Shown in pieces: positions 30,185 to 41,000 of a stretch of 64,000 nt of DNA (position 1 is the stretch's first letter; every line of letters begins with the position of its first letter). Below the pieces are notes generated by a model. That model ran no database searches, was not told the DNA's origin, and saw only the letters and a program-made list of their open reading frames with translations. The stretch covers positions 694,815-758,814 of the forward strand of contig CAJNDS010001446.1 of assembly GCA_905221605.1 (NCBI GenBank), read 5' to 3'. The position numbers and the translations under genes were made by a program. Source of the stretch: Symbiodinium natans (taxonomy: Eukaryota; Sar; Dinophyceae; Suessiales; Symbiodiniaceae).

Positions 30185-31083
30185 CCCGAGACGAAGACCT
30201 CGCGCGCCTCTGGCCACGAGCGCGAGCTTGCAGGAAGCTTAAAGCCGAGCCGGATGATCCAGGTCACTCGTAAGTTGTAGGTTGTTTTGTGGGTGGCCCT
30301 TTTGAAGGCGGGCTTGATGGAGTCTTGAGAGCCTTAGGGTGAAGGCGCGCGCGCGCGCGTCTCTAAACAGCTCCAGGATGCTTCAGGGCGGGTGGCTTTA
30401 GTGTTCAGGGCTTGGGGGCCCGAATTGGGGTTCGGGTATTTATAGGATTTGGGCTCTAGTGGCTGTAGTGCTACTAGGGGCCGCCATCGTCACTGAAAAG
30501 AAGCAAGAACTCCTGAACCCCTCATCCCTGCCCCAGGCGCAAGCTTTCAACCAGGGCTGGAGCACATTCTGCTCGATGCCCCGGACTGGGAGGACAAGCG
30601 CCAGCCCCAGCAGCAGTATACAAACGTCAATACAGCGCTGAAATGACTCGGTTTTGTGGTTCGAACAATGTCTGCTGGGGTTCCTAAACCCTATACACCC
30701 TAAAGCCGAATCTGGGGGGGGGGGGGGGGGTTCGCGAACTTCAGTTTTGGTTCGGATGTTGCTGGTTGTGTGCCTTACCAGCTGCTCGTGTGCACTCTTT
30801 GGTGCCTCAGCTTCCCATAGGGTTTAGGGTTTAGGGTTTAGGGTTTAGGGTGCCCCCTTGTGTCCTCGTGTCTTACATGTCGATGCCTTTGGTCTTTGTG
30901 GATCTTTGTCTCCAGAAACAACACGGCTTCTGCTCAACGGGCGCTGCCTCTAGTCACTCCCTGGGTGTTGGAGTACCATACTTGAATACTTGCATTTGGT
31001 TCTGGGTCCTATTATAGCTACTGATACTTAAAAAGTATTTTGATTTTCCAGGGTCTACTCCGAAGTAGGGAGTCCGTCCTCAG

Positions 31084-31127
31084 GTGCGTCTACGACGCTT
31101 TCCCACGGCCGCCGCCTGTGGTCAGGA
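31084..31127 (+). CDS. Exon-like segment, gene unassigned
   Basis: It follows CTCAG and ends at a possible GT donor (31128) near a TTTAGGG array. One frame reads VYDAFPRPPPVVR. Frame not fixed. Confidence 0.3.
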
Positions 31128-31290
31128 GTGCGTTCAGGGTTTAGGGTTTAGGGTTTAGGGTTTAGGGTTTAGGGTTTAGGGTTGAGGGTTCTATGCCTGG
31201 CAGGAGTCGCACGAGCCTGAAGAGCCTGGAGGCCTTCTGTGGTGGTAGACCCTTTCTAACCCCCCCCCCCCCCCCCCCCGAAGCAGTAAA

Positions 31291-31389
31291 GTTTAGGGTT
31301 TAGGGTTTAGGGTTTAGGGTTTAGGGTTTAGGGTTTAGGGTTTAGGGTTTAGGGTTTAGGGTTTAGGGTTTAGGGTTTAGGGTTTAGGG
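31291..31389 (+). repeat. TTTAGGG heptamer array
   Basis: About 14 uniform units, starting shortly after a run of C (31260-31279). Confidence 0.97.
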
Positions 31390-31483
31390 TACTATGAGTG
31401 TCAGAGTCTCAGCGTTTTCAAGGCATTTGTGGATCAACACGTTGGGCTGAAATCCCCCGCCGAATTGCGACCCGAAGTTTGGG

Positions 31484-31585
31484 GGCCTTAAGAGAATTTG
31501 AATAGGATTTTGGGATGTTATTACAGTATAATTCTAAAAGGGACCATAAGGCATTACTCTTAATAATTTTTCCGACCCCTATATG
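31484..31585. mobile_element. Family F element
   Basis: GGGGCCTTAAGAGAATTTG at the left; AATAATTTTTCCGACCCCTA at the right; GGGACCATAAGG inside. Confidence 0.68.
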
Positions 31586-32125
31586 ACCCTTTCTAGGGGT
31601 AGTTGCATGGTTTGGGTTTTGTAGGGTATATATGGGGTATTTAAGCCTTTTAAAGCCCCAGTAAATCCGCAGAAGCTCCTGTAGAAGAAAGCATTGGGTT
31701 TAGGGCCTTAGGGTTTGCAATCTTTTTTGTGATGACAGCAGTCTCCGCCGTCTTCAAGCCGACAGCATGCAGGGAAGCCGCCCATCTTGCCTTATGGAGG
31801 CCGCAAAGACCTAAACCTTCGGCACACCGAGGCAAAACCCGACAAGCCCTGAGCTAAAAAGTCTTTGACCTAGCCTCGAAGACAGCATGCTGGTTCCCCC
31901 GGTTAAAAACACCAGCCTTGATGGCAGGTTGTAGGGAAAGTACAGTTTCAACTTGCTTGCCGCAAGCCGGACACACCCTAAGTTTGCCGTGGCTTACCGA
32001 GTCCCATAAAGCACGAGGACCCAGCCCTACTCGCTGTGTCTAGGGTGTAGGGTTTAGGGTTTAGGGTTCAGGGTTTACGGTTTAGGGTTCAGGGTTTAGG
32101 GTTTAGGGTTTTCGGATGCCCAGAG

Positions 32126-32175
32126 GTCACCTTCCTGAACATGCCCGAGAGGACCTTGCCTGCTGCAGCGGTCGG
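32126..32175 (+). CDS. Exon-like segment, gene unassigned
   Basis: After AGAG|G the frame reads VTFLNMPERTLPAAAVG and stays open. Flanked upstream by TTTAGGG. It could be an early exon of the glycosyltransferase gene or a separate gene. Confidence 0.3.
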
Positions 32176-32333
32176 GTTCTTCAGGATGTGGGGAGTTGAG
32201 GAGGCCTTAGGCCTACACCCTCAAAATCCCCTCCCCCCCCAAGTGCCCCAAAACCTTAACCCTAAACCCTAATCCTAAAACCTAAACCCTAAACCCCGCG
32301 CTAGGCCCAAAAGTCTTGCGCAGGGTCGCCGGC

Positions 32334-32373
32334 CACAAGACGCCGGCGAAGTGTACGGAGAAGGCTCGCCTTG
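32334..32373 (+). CDS. Exon-like segment, possibly early glycosyltransferase gene
   Basis: It reads VAGHKTPAKCTEK from GCAG|G to AAG|GC, with CCCTAAA upstream and TTTAGGG downstream. Basic and open. Phase does not match the exon at 33547 directly. Confidence 0.4.
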
Positions 32374-33035
32374 AAAGGGTTTGGGTCTTAGGAGGGTTTA
32401 GGGTTTAGGGCTTGGGGTTAGGGTTTAGGGGCCTAGGGCACGTGAGCCATCAAGGGTGTTTTTGCTCTTCGTTGCTTTCGTAATGGTCCAATAAGAGCAG
32501 TAGCGCCCTCATCTTCTCCCACACTCAAGCACGCCTGCCCCCAGGCCACCCTAAACCCCAGAAACTCCAGTGGCGGTATTTCACCCGCCAATTTCTGGAG
32601 TTAGAGGCTTCTGGCGGAATAAGGCGTCTTCTGTCCCCAAACCTGCGGCCCGATTTCTAGGTCCTTTCCCAGGAGCACCAGTGTAAACCTGCTAACTACC
32701 CATGAACCTCCAAGTAGGTAGGTTCCTCGAGAACCTTGGGCCCAGGATGAGTGGCAGGTCGATCGAATAGGCCTCCCTCGCCAACAAATTTGGACTTCAT
32801 GGTTCAGGGTTCAGGTTCAGGGTTCAGGGCTCAGGGCTCAGGGTTCAGGGTTCAGGGTTTAGGGTTTAGGGTTTAGGGTTTAGGGTCTCTGGCTCTCGGG
32901 CTTTGGTAGGGAGTGTACCGTGGTCTCTGCTTTCCGTCTGGAGGTTCAGGTTGTAGGGCATCACTCCAAGAGCCCTACGCACTAGACAGCCGGGTAATAT
33001 AGGGTTTAGGGTTCAGGGTTTAGGGTTTAGGGTTT

Positions 33036-33130
33036 AGGGGTCGGAATTATTAGAACAGGGTTTTGGGGGATGTGATAGTATAAGGGACCAGAAGGGAATA
33101 CTGTTAGTAATTATTCCGGCCCCTATAGTA
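33036..33130. mobile_element. Family F inverted-repeat element
   Basis: TAGGGGTCGGAATTATTAGA at the left; TAATTATTCCGGCCCCTATA at the right; GGGACCAGAAGGGAATACT inside. TTTAGGG units directly precede it. Confidence 0.78.
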
Positions 33131-33546
33131 GCCCAGTGGTACCCTTTTGCTCTTCTTGTTTTGCTTCTAGGCGTTTGGAGCGTTTACAACGTTTACGCTC
33201 CCAACGGCCCGAGAGGGCTTGGGGATGTTGACGTGTTTATGGTTTAAGGTTTAGGGTTTAGGGTTTAGGGTTCGGCGTAGGTGCAGGGTTTAGGGACCTG
33301 AGACCCCAAGAACTGCTGCCTATATAGTTGCAAGCTGAGTGCACGCGGAGCTCCTGACAGTCAAGGAGTTTTTCAGGCGCAACCTTAGGCTAAACTCAGC
33401 TCCCTTGTTTGGGTTCCTATTGAACTATGGAGCTTTTTCAGGGCGCCCGCAAACCCTAAACCCTAAACCCCAAATCCCTAGTTTATAGCAGCTCTAATCA
33501 AAACCCAAAGCTGCTGCAGACTGTCGAACCCCTCAGCCACGTGCAG

Positions 33547-33583
33547 GGAGGCCCATCGCCACCCCGACCTCGCTGATGCTGAA
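33547..33583 (+). CDS. Glycosyltransferase gene, early exon
   Basis: It reads EAHRHPDLADAE from TGCAG|G to GAA|GC. Phase 0 at its end matches the exon at 35174. No family motif; N-terminal region. Confidence 0.45.
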
Positions 33584-36500
33584 GCGAGCCATTGCAGTAC
33601 CTGGCTGAGAGAACCCCCCAAACCCTAAACCCTAAACTGGGTCCCTGTTGGTTACAATTTTACATGTTTGTCCTATTAAACTCACAATAAGGAATAAACA
33701 TGATAAGTTTTAATATGACCCCAACGAGGAAGCAGTAAACCCTCAACCCTGGACCCGAATGCTGTGTCCCAAAGTTCGAGAACTACCCACATTCATCTTA
33801 CTTGGCCAATCTGGGATTCTGTTAGGGACATGTATGGTTTACCTTAGACCCTGAACCCTAAACCCCAAACCCTAAACCCTGCGGACTCGGCTCGACATGC
33901 CGGCTTTCTCTACGGGTGTGCATATGTTAGTACGAACAAACGCTTAAAGGCTTTGGGGTCCAGGGCTTGGGCCGAAATTCACGAACACCCGACTTTTCCC
34001 CCTAACGGTCCGGGTACATTATTATTTTGTACTTGAGCCGTAAGGTCCCTAAATAGGATGTACTTTAAGGCCCAAGTGTTCCCTATTCAGGTACATGGAC
34101 CCTTCGGGTTTGCCTCAGAAAGTATCTACATGTCCCGCTTGCCTTTGCTTCTCCTGACCTGGCTGCGGGAAGCTGAGTGGACCAAACCCTAAAGCATCAG
34201 CATGTGCTTTTTCTGGCTTGCCCTCCCTGTCCCTCAATGCACTTGCTAGGACCCAGAGTAAGCCCTTATTCCCTTTTTAGGGGTTCCCTGGGAAGCCCTT
34301 TTAATCAAAGGGCGCCCTTTTTATTCCTGGGTTATTCTTGGGTCTAGCTTCTTCCCCGCCCCCACATCACCGCCAGCCCAAAATATTAACCCTAAACCTG
34401 TAACCTTAAACGGTAGCGTGGGGGGTCGACGTAAAAAATGGGGAAGTAATGGGGGGGGGGGGGGGGGTGGATGCTGAACTATAATAAGGAATATGCGGCG
34501 ACAGAAGCTTTCCACACCTTCTAAAGAGCCCCAAATTCCTACTGATTGCTTAAGAACCCCGAAAAAACAACAAAACATCTTCCTTCTTAAGGGTAATATA
34601 GGGATTACTTTTTTTCTTCTTTTGGGGTTCTTAAGCAAATAGTAGCACCCTAAACCCTAAACCCTAGACCCTAAACCCTAAACCCTAAACCCTAAACCCT
34701 AAACCCTAAACCCTAAACCCATGTTTTTTCTTTTGGGGTTCTCAAGCAACTAGTAGATTCGGTCAGCCACCATTCCAGCCGTTGAGGTCGGCCACCCGCA
34801 TGGCGGACTGCTGGACCGGAACTCAGCCAGCTTTGGTTTTTTGGGTTTAGGGTTTAGGGTTTAGGGTTTAGGGTTTAGGGTTTAGGGTTTCAAGCCACAC
34901 TCAGCTTCAATTTGCTTGAAACTCACTTTGGTGTGCGCGTTATTGATGCCAAGCCCTGTATACGGTTCGTAGGTAGCCTACAAAAGGAAGGCGTTTGGGG
35001 TCTTCAGGTAAGCATGTGTGCCTGGGATTCAGCATGCTTCCGTCTTGAACAGCCCGATACCCCCTAAAGCGCATCCCTCCTTGCTCAACTCCTCCCAATC
35101 CCAAGCTCTGACACCCTAAACCCTAAACCCTAAACCCTAAACCCTAAACCCTAAATCGTGCCATGAATAGCAGATTGTAGTGGAGCGGGTGCAGAGCTGC
35201 CTTGTGACAGTTGCAGACCTCGGGTTGAGTTTAAGTTTTAGGGTTATCGCCGAGCCCTAAACTTACTGTAGGGCTTGCTTAGGGGCTCATGGGTAGCTAT
35301 TAGTGGGTATAAGTAAGGTAACAATAATTACAACTGGTTATAACTTTATTCAGAGTACCCACAGCCCTACTTATATCTACCAATGAACCTTCAAGTAGGG
35401 TCTAGGAATTTGGGGTTCTGCTCTTGGGAGCCACGGACCGGGGTCGCCTGTGCAGGCTAAGGCCCTAAACTCTAAACCGTAAACCCTAAACCCTAAATCC
35501 TAGACCCTAGACCCTAATCCCTAAATTCACGCCAGGACCCTGCCACCGCCCTGCCGGCCAGGCAGAGGAACTTGAGATTACAATTTCTAGTATCTACAGG
35601 GGTTTAGGGTTTAGGGTTTTAGGGTTTAGGGTTTAGGCTTTCAGGGTTTAGGGTTTAGGGTTTATAAGGGCATGAGAAAGTGTGGGGTCATTGTGGAACA
35701 CTTTTGACCTTTCCCTTGTGAACTAGTACCGTGAGCCCTTCTGCCAATGGTAGCCAATTGTAGCCACCGCGAATCTGAACAAAATCCTAAATCTATTCCA
35801 AGCCCTCATACGAACTTCATTCGGGAAAACCAGCGCAGGTCGTGTGAGAAGGCCGTGCCCAAGATACTGCACTTCCTCTGGTTCTGTAGCCCCAGCCCGA
35901 GCTGCGGAAAATGTGCGTATAGGGGTTTAGGGCTTACATGGGGTTTAGGAAGTTAGGGGTTTGGGGCTTGTGAGGGTCTACGTTTGAATCCTTCCCACGC
36001 TGCCATAGATACTGAAGATCAACCCTCGTGCAGATACACTGCCTCCCCAAACCCCAAACCCGAAACCCTAAACCCTAAACCCTATAAACCCCAAACCCCA
36101 AACCCTAAACCCTAAACCCGAAACCCGAAACCCGAAACCCGAAACCCGAAACCCGAACACTCAACCCTAAACCCCTTTCGAGGCCTGAACCTTTCGAGGG
36201 TTTCGGGCTTTTTATCCCTCAATTAACCAAACCCCTAGTTCCAAATTCATGCCATAAGACCTCAGTACCGCCCGCCACCCTCCCAACCCCAGCCCAAAAC
36301 CTTCAACTCCTGAGAACCTTAAACCCTCCACCCCAAGTCGCTCGGAGTAGGCCTTTTCCTTGGTTGTTGTTTTTTTTTTTTCTTTCTCTCTCTCTTTTCT
36401 TTTTTTTTGTATAGTTTTGGTGGAGGTCTTGGTCATTGGCCTTGGGGTTGAGACATGGCACCGAAGTCGCCACTCTTGCCCTCGTGGTTTCGATCTCCTA

Positions 36501-38036
36501 CCCCCTTTGATGCCCAGTAGTAGTGCCCTTATTGCCTTGTTGGGGGGTTTAGGGTTTAGGGTTTAGGGTTTAGGGCTTAGGTTCCCTTATCAACTCCCTT
36601 GAAGCAAAAGAGGGCGCCCTTTTTCGTCCTAGGTTACTGGCCACCTAGCACCTTAAAAGCCTAAACCCGAAACCCGAAACCCCAAACCCGAAGGTCCGGT
36701 GCCCGAGCGCATCGTCCAGAGGATGCTCAAGTTCGCCATCATGAATCCCACCTGGAGAGCTCGGGCCCTGGTCTCGCTTTTTGAGCCTCTTCGAGTTTGG
36801 GTTTAGGGTTTAGGGTTTAGGGCTTAGGGCTTAGGGCTTAGGGCTTAGGGCTTAGGGTTTAGGGTCTACGGTTTTTGGGTTTTAGGGAGCCTCACCCCTC
36901 GCTACCCTTAAAACGCGTCTCTAGGTTAGGGGTTTCATGCCAAGATCTTGCTGGTACAACAGGGTGGGGGTGTAGGCAGGGTTAACACCTGGAGGGTTGC
37001 GGGCAACGAACACCTCGATCAGCAAAATGAACCCGAGATCATGCTCCTGGTGGACAATCCACCGCAGCAGACGGAGGCGTTGACCGGATGTGGGTGTGTG
37101 AGTGGGGCGGCTAACGCCCAGACCCCCAACCCTAAACCATGAACCTAAAGCCTCAACATCTGACATTCCCATTGGCTAGTTGCTGTCGGGTTTGGAGGGC
37201 CGAGGACCATGCGTACTTGGATGCTCAAGCTGTCACCAAAAGGACCCCTAACCCCTAGAACCTAGCCCATGGGCCCACCTTAGCGAGTAGGGTTTCTTAC
37301 ATGTGTCTCCGTCCACGCAGCCCGCATCCTTACGTCCTAATCTTCATCAAGCACAGTTGTATAGTAAATACTGGTGTTGTTTGGCTAGTGATGACTTCTT
37401 TTTGCAAGGACGAGGGCTCAGGAACGAAGCGGCATTCCAAAAATCAGACGGTCTGCAGATTCTACAGATCCTCCCCCGAAACCTAGGTACTGAACTCGTG
37501 CATCCTGACGGGCACCGAAAGAAACAGTGCATCCAGCCACACCACAAATCCACTACGAGCCTCTGCAGAGTGCCACATACACTCTTTCAACCGTCAAGAA
37601 TCCAATGTGCACACTACACGCCCTCTCAAGTTCCCTGAAACCCTAAAAGCCTAAGCCTCCAAGCCCTGCGGGCCACAACCCCCCAAAATGCCTGGGGCCA
37701 GATTGACTTGATGAACTCGCCGGAGGCCGCTCGATGTGTTAAGTTTCACACCTTCAGATGAGTACTGCATCGTGACCACAAGAGTTGGTAAGTAGAGGCT
37801 ATACAACTGTGGGCAAATGGAGCCCCAGAAGAGCTCAGGGGCTCAAGTATGGGCAGGTTTCGGGTTTGAGGGCACATGGCTGAAAGGCATGATAATCTTT
37901 TCATCGTAACTGTAAACACCCCGCCAACAAATCAAAGACACGACATTGAGAAAGCAATATCGAATTTCTTACCAGTATTTCGTGATAGTAAAAACGACCG
38001 CCGCCGCCACCCCCCCACCCACCCCACCCGGACCCA

Positions 38037-38070
<34 letters not shown>

Positions 38071-41000
38071 TTTTTTTGGGCCTCAGGGCGGCAGGCGGAG
38101 TATACGCTCCACCTTCATTGGTAGAGTGGAGAGTCAAATTGGGGTGCCAAACAACGAGCCTTTTCACAATCTATTCCACGTGCGATGCACGCCGCTTTGC
38201 GCTCCCTCTCCTTCTCTCACTCTCTCACTCTCTCCTTCTCTCTCTCTCTCTCTCTCTGTGCTGTGCATGCTGTTGAGATGTAAGTTGGTTCAAACCAGTG
38301 TGACTGGAATCTTCCAAAATTCCCCTGCAGCCTATGAACCCTACTTGAAGGTTCATGGGTCGCTATAACTAAGGTTCTAAGTACCCCAAATAAGGTGATA
38401 GCCAGGTAGATCTGAAGTTACCCTGCTTATCCCCACTTAGAACTACCCGTGAACCTCCAAGTGTTAATCCTAGAAACCCCAGGAAGTTGCCCCAAGCCGT
38501 GGACACCTGTCCTGTCCCATCATGCCCGGGGCCCACCCTTAGCGCGCGCAAGCTGATCGAGCCTGCAAAGTGCCGAGAGACCCAAACACTACGAAACCTT
38601 AAGCCATTTACCCTGCGCAAAAAAGCCTAAACCCCAAACCCTAAACTTTCCCTAAACCCTAGACCCTAAACCCCGAACCCTAAACCCTAAACCCTGAAGG
38701 CCCTGAAGGCCCTAAAGCCTTATTGCAAATTGGCAGAAGACAGGTGAGCAGCCGGCCGGGGGGTGCCATCATCGTGCCTTGGCCACCAGCTTCGGGTTTA
38801 GGGTTTAGGGTTTAGGGTTTAGGGTACCAGCCCTTATCTACTAATTGCTGAAAAACACCCCCCAAAAAACAAAACAGATTCTACTAACCCCCCCAAAATC
38901 AAAAAAGGCTCTTCCTTATTAAGGGTAATATAGGGAATTATTATGTTTTCATTCTTTTGGGGTTCTTAAGCAAATAGTAGTTATGGCCTTCATCATGTCT
39001 AAGCCCTATATCTATATCCTCCTTGAGAATTGTTTCTTTGTTTTTGTTTAGATAAGCCCAAGAGGATATAAAACAAATATTTTTGTTGAGGTTCTAAGGG
39101 GAGTATAGATATCGGGGTTAACGAAGATAGGGGACTGTGGCGTACGCCCCTGAGCAGCACGTCCGCAGATTCTGAATCTTGGTCAGACCTGAAGCACCTT
39201 GAACTATTGGAACAAATCTCTTTTTCACAGGAATGCTAACAGCATGGAGTTCTGATTTACAGTTCTTGACAGTCGAGATTTTGGGAGTACCGCCTAAGCC
39301 ATAAACCCTACCTAGTGCCTAAGCTCAAAAGCCCCTGGCCCCCAAACCTTAAGCTCTAAACGCACGCTCTGTGTCCAAACATCCGAAGCCCCAAACCCAA
39401 ACCCTGCAAAAAAACCTGCGAACCCTTAAGCCCTAGAGCCCTAAACCCTCAATCCTAAACCGGGGAAGCCTTCAACCCGGAACGCCAAAAGGTGCACTAC
39501 TTAGCCTCGTACGCCGACGAGTTTCGCAACATGGACCGGCCTTGCATGCAAACCAGGGTTTGGGGGTTTGGGTTTCAGGGTTGATTCTTTGGGGGGTTTA
39601 GGTTTCAGGGTTGAGGGTTTTCGGGGCATTAGAATTCAGGGTTGAGGGTTTGGGTTTCTTTGGTTTGAAGGTTTAGGGTTTCCTCTATATAATGTGAAGT
39701 AACCTCTGGCAGAGGACATTCTACGATGGATTCGCAACCTCAGCCGCAAGCCAAGTCTGTCCTGCGCACTTAGGACGAAGGGGTTTAGGTCTTCACTTAT
39801 ACATATAGATATAGATATACGCACCCACACGCACACATTGCCTTTCTTTTTGGGCTAGAGGCCATAGGTCATTATCATGAGTGCTAATTGGGGCACAGGC
39901 ACCATTTAGCAGAGTGTTTGGGACTTTCCAGATTCAGTGCGTCCAATGGAGGTTGGGGCTTCGGGGTTTAAACCCTAAACCCTAAACTCTAAACAGGGGT
40001 TGTGGGGTTTTAGGGGTTTAGGCTTTAGGGCTTCGGGGGTTTAGGGGTACACAAGGAGATGTGGCCCGCAAAGCTGTGCGCAAAGCGCGCAAAACGCGTC
40101 CCAGGTAGGGCTTGCAGGGCACCCCTAAACCCTAAACCCTAAACCCTAAGCCCTAAACCCTAAACCCTAAACCCTATGGCCTGTGTCAGTCGCCGAGTTG
40201 CCTGGCTGAGGCTTGAACCCCAAGCACTTGCACGTGTGTGCGGGCAGCTGGCCCGAAAATGGCGGTTTAGGGTTTAGGGCTTAGGGTTTAGGGTTCAGGG
40301 TTTAGGATTTAGGGTTTAGAGTTCAGGTTTTAGGAGACAGGGTTCACGGTTCAGATTCTAGGGGTTGGAGTTGCTCCGAGTTGGGGTGGTCCTTGTCGTA
40401 AGAAATATTTCTACAAACTACCTGCAACAAGTTTTTTTCAGCAGACGTGCATAAAAGGTAGCCGTTGTCTATGCTGTAAGCTGTTCGGGTTTTCGCAGGG
40501 AGCACTTAAGGAACATTCCTCAAACTGTCTGGGGGGGGGGGGGTTCTTGTTGCAGCAGGTCCATTGAGAGTCCATTCCTTAAGTCTGGGCTCTGGGCTTG
40601 TTCAAGCAATATCCAGTTGGTTTGAAGGATTAGGGTTTAGGGTCTCAGAGTTAACCCACCCCGGCCCCAGACCCTGAACTTCAAGGAAGTAATGGGATAG
40701 TCCTTGATGTCAGATAATAGGATCTTAGATATAGAATTGTTGCCCAAAAGTTAAGAGATGTAAGACATTAGTATATACCAGGGATTCATAATCCAAATAT
40801 AAGATCTCCTGTACTTGAAGGTGATAAAGTCATAAAAGAAGTGGATAATGGAGGAAAAATGTTCATTCTGTACCACCTCCAAATTCTGAGATTGTAGAAA
40901 GATTAGGAAAAGATATGAAAGTGAAAGAATTCTGATAGCAACAGTATTGGCTCTAGGATACCTTCAAGTGCACTCCAGAATCATATCACACATGTCTCCA

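Noticed and set aside
35531-35600. Exon candidates after GCCAG near 35532 and 35556
   Set aside because: Skipping them lets the exons ending 35223 and starting 35839 complete a glycine codon exactly.
37303-37638. 111-codon open frame on the + strand
   Set aside because: No ATG context or splice support; two frames are open together and neither fits the phase of the glycosyltransferase exons.
37901-38368. Long proline/glycine-rich open frames around the C run
   Set aside because: They are created by the poly-C run, which is open in several frames.
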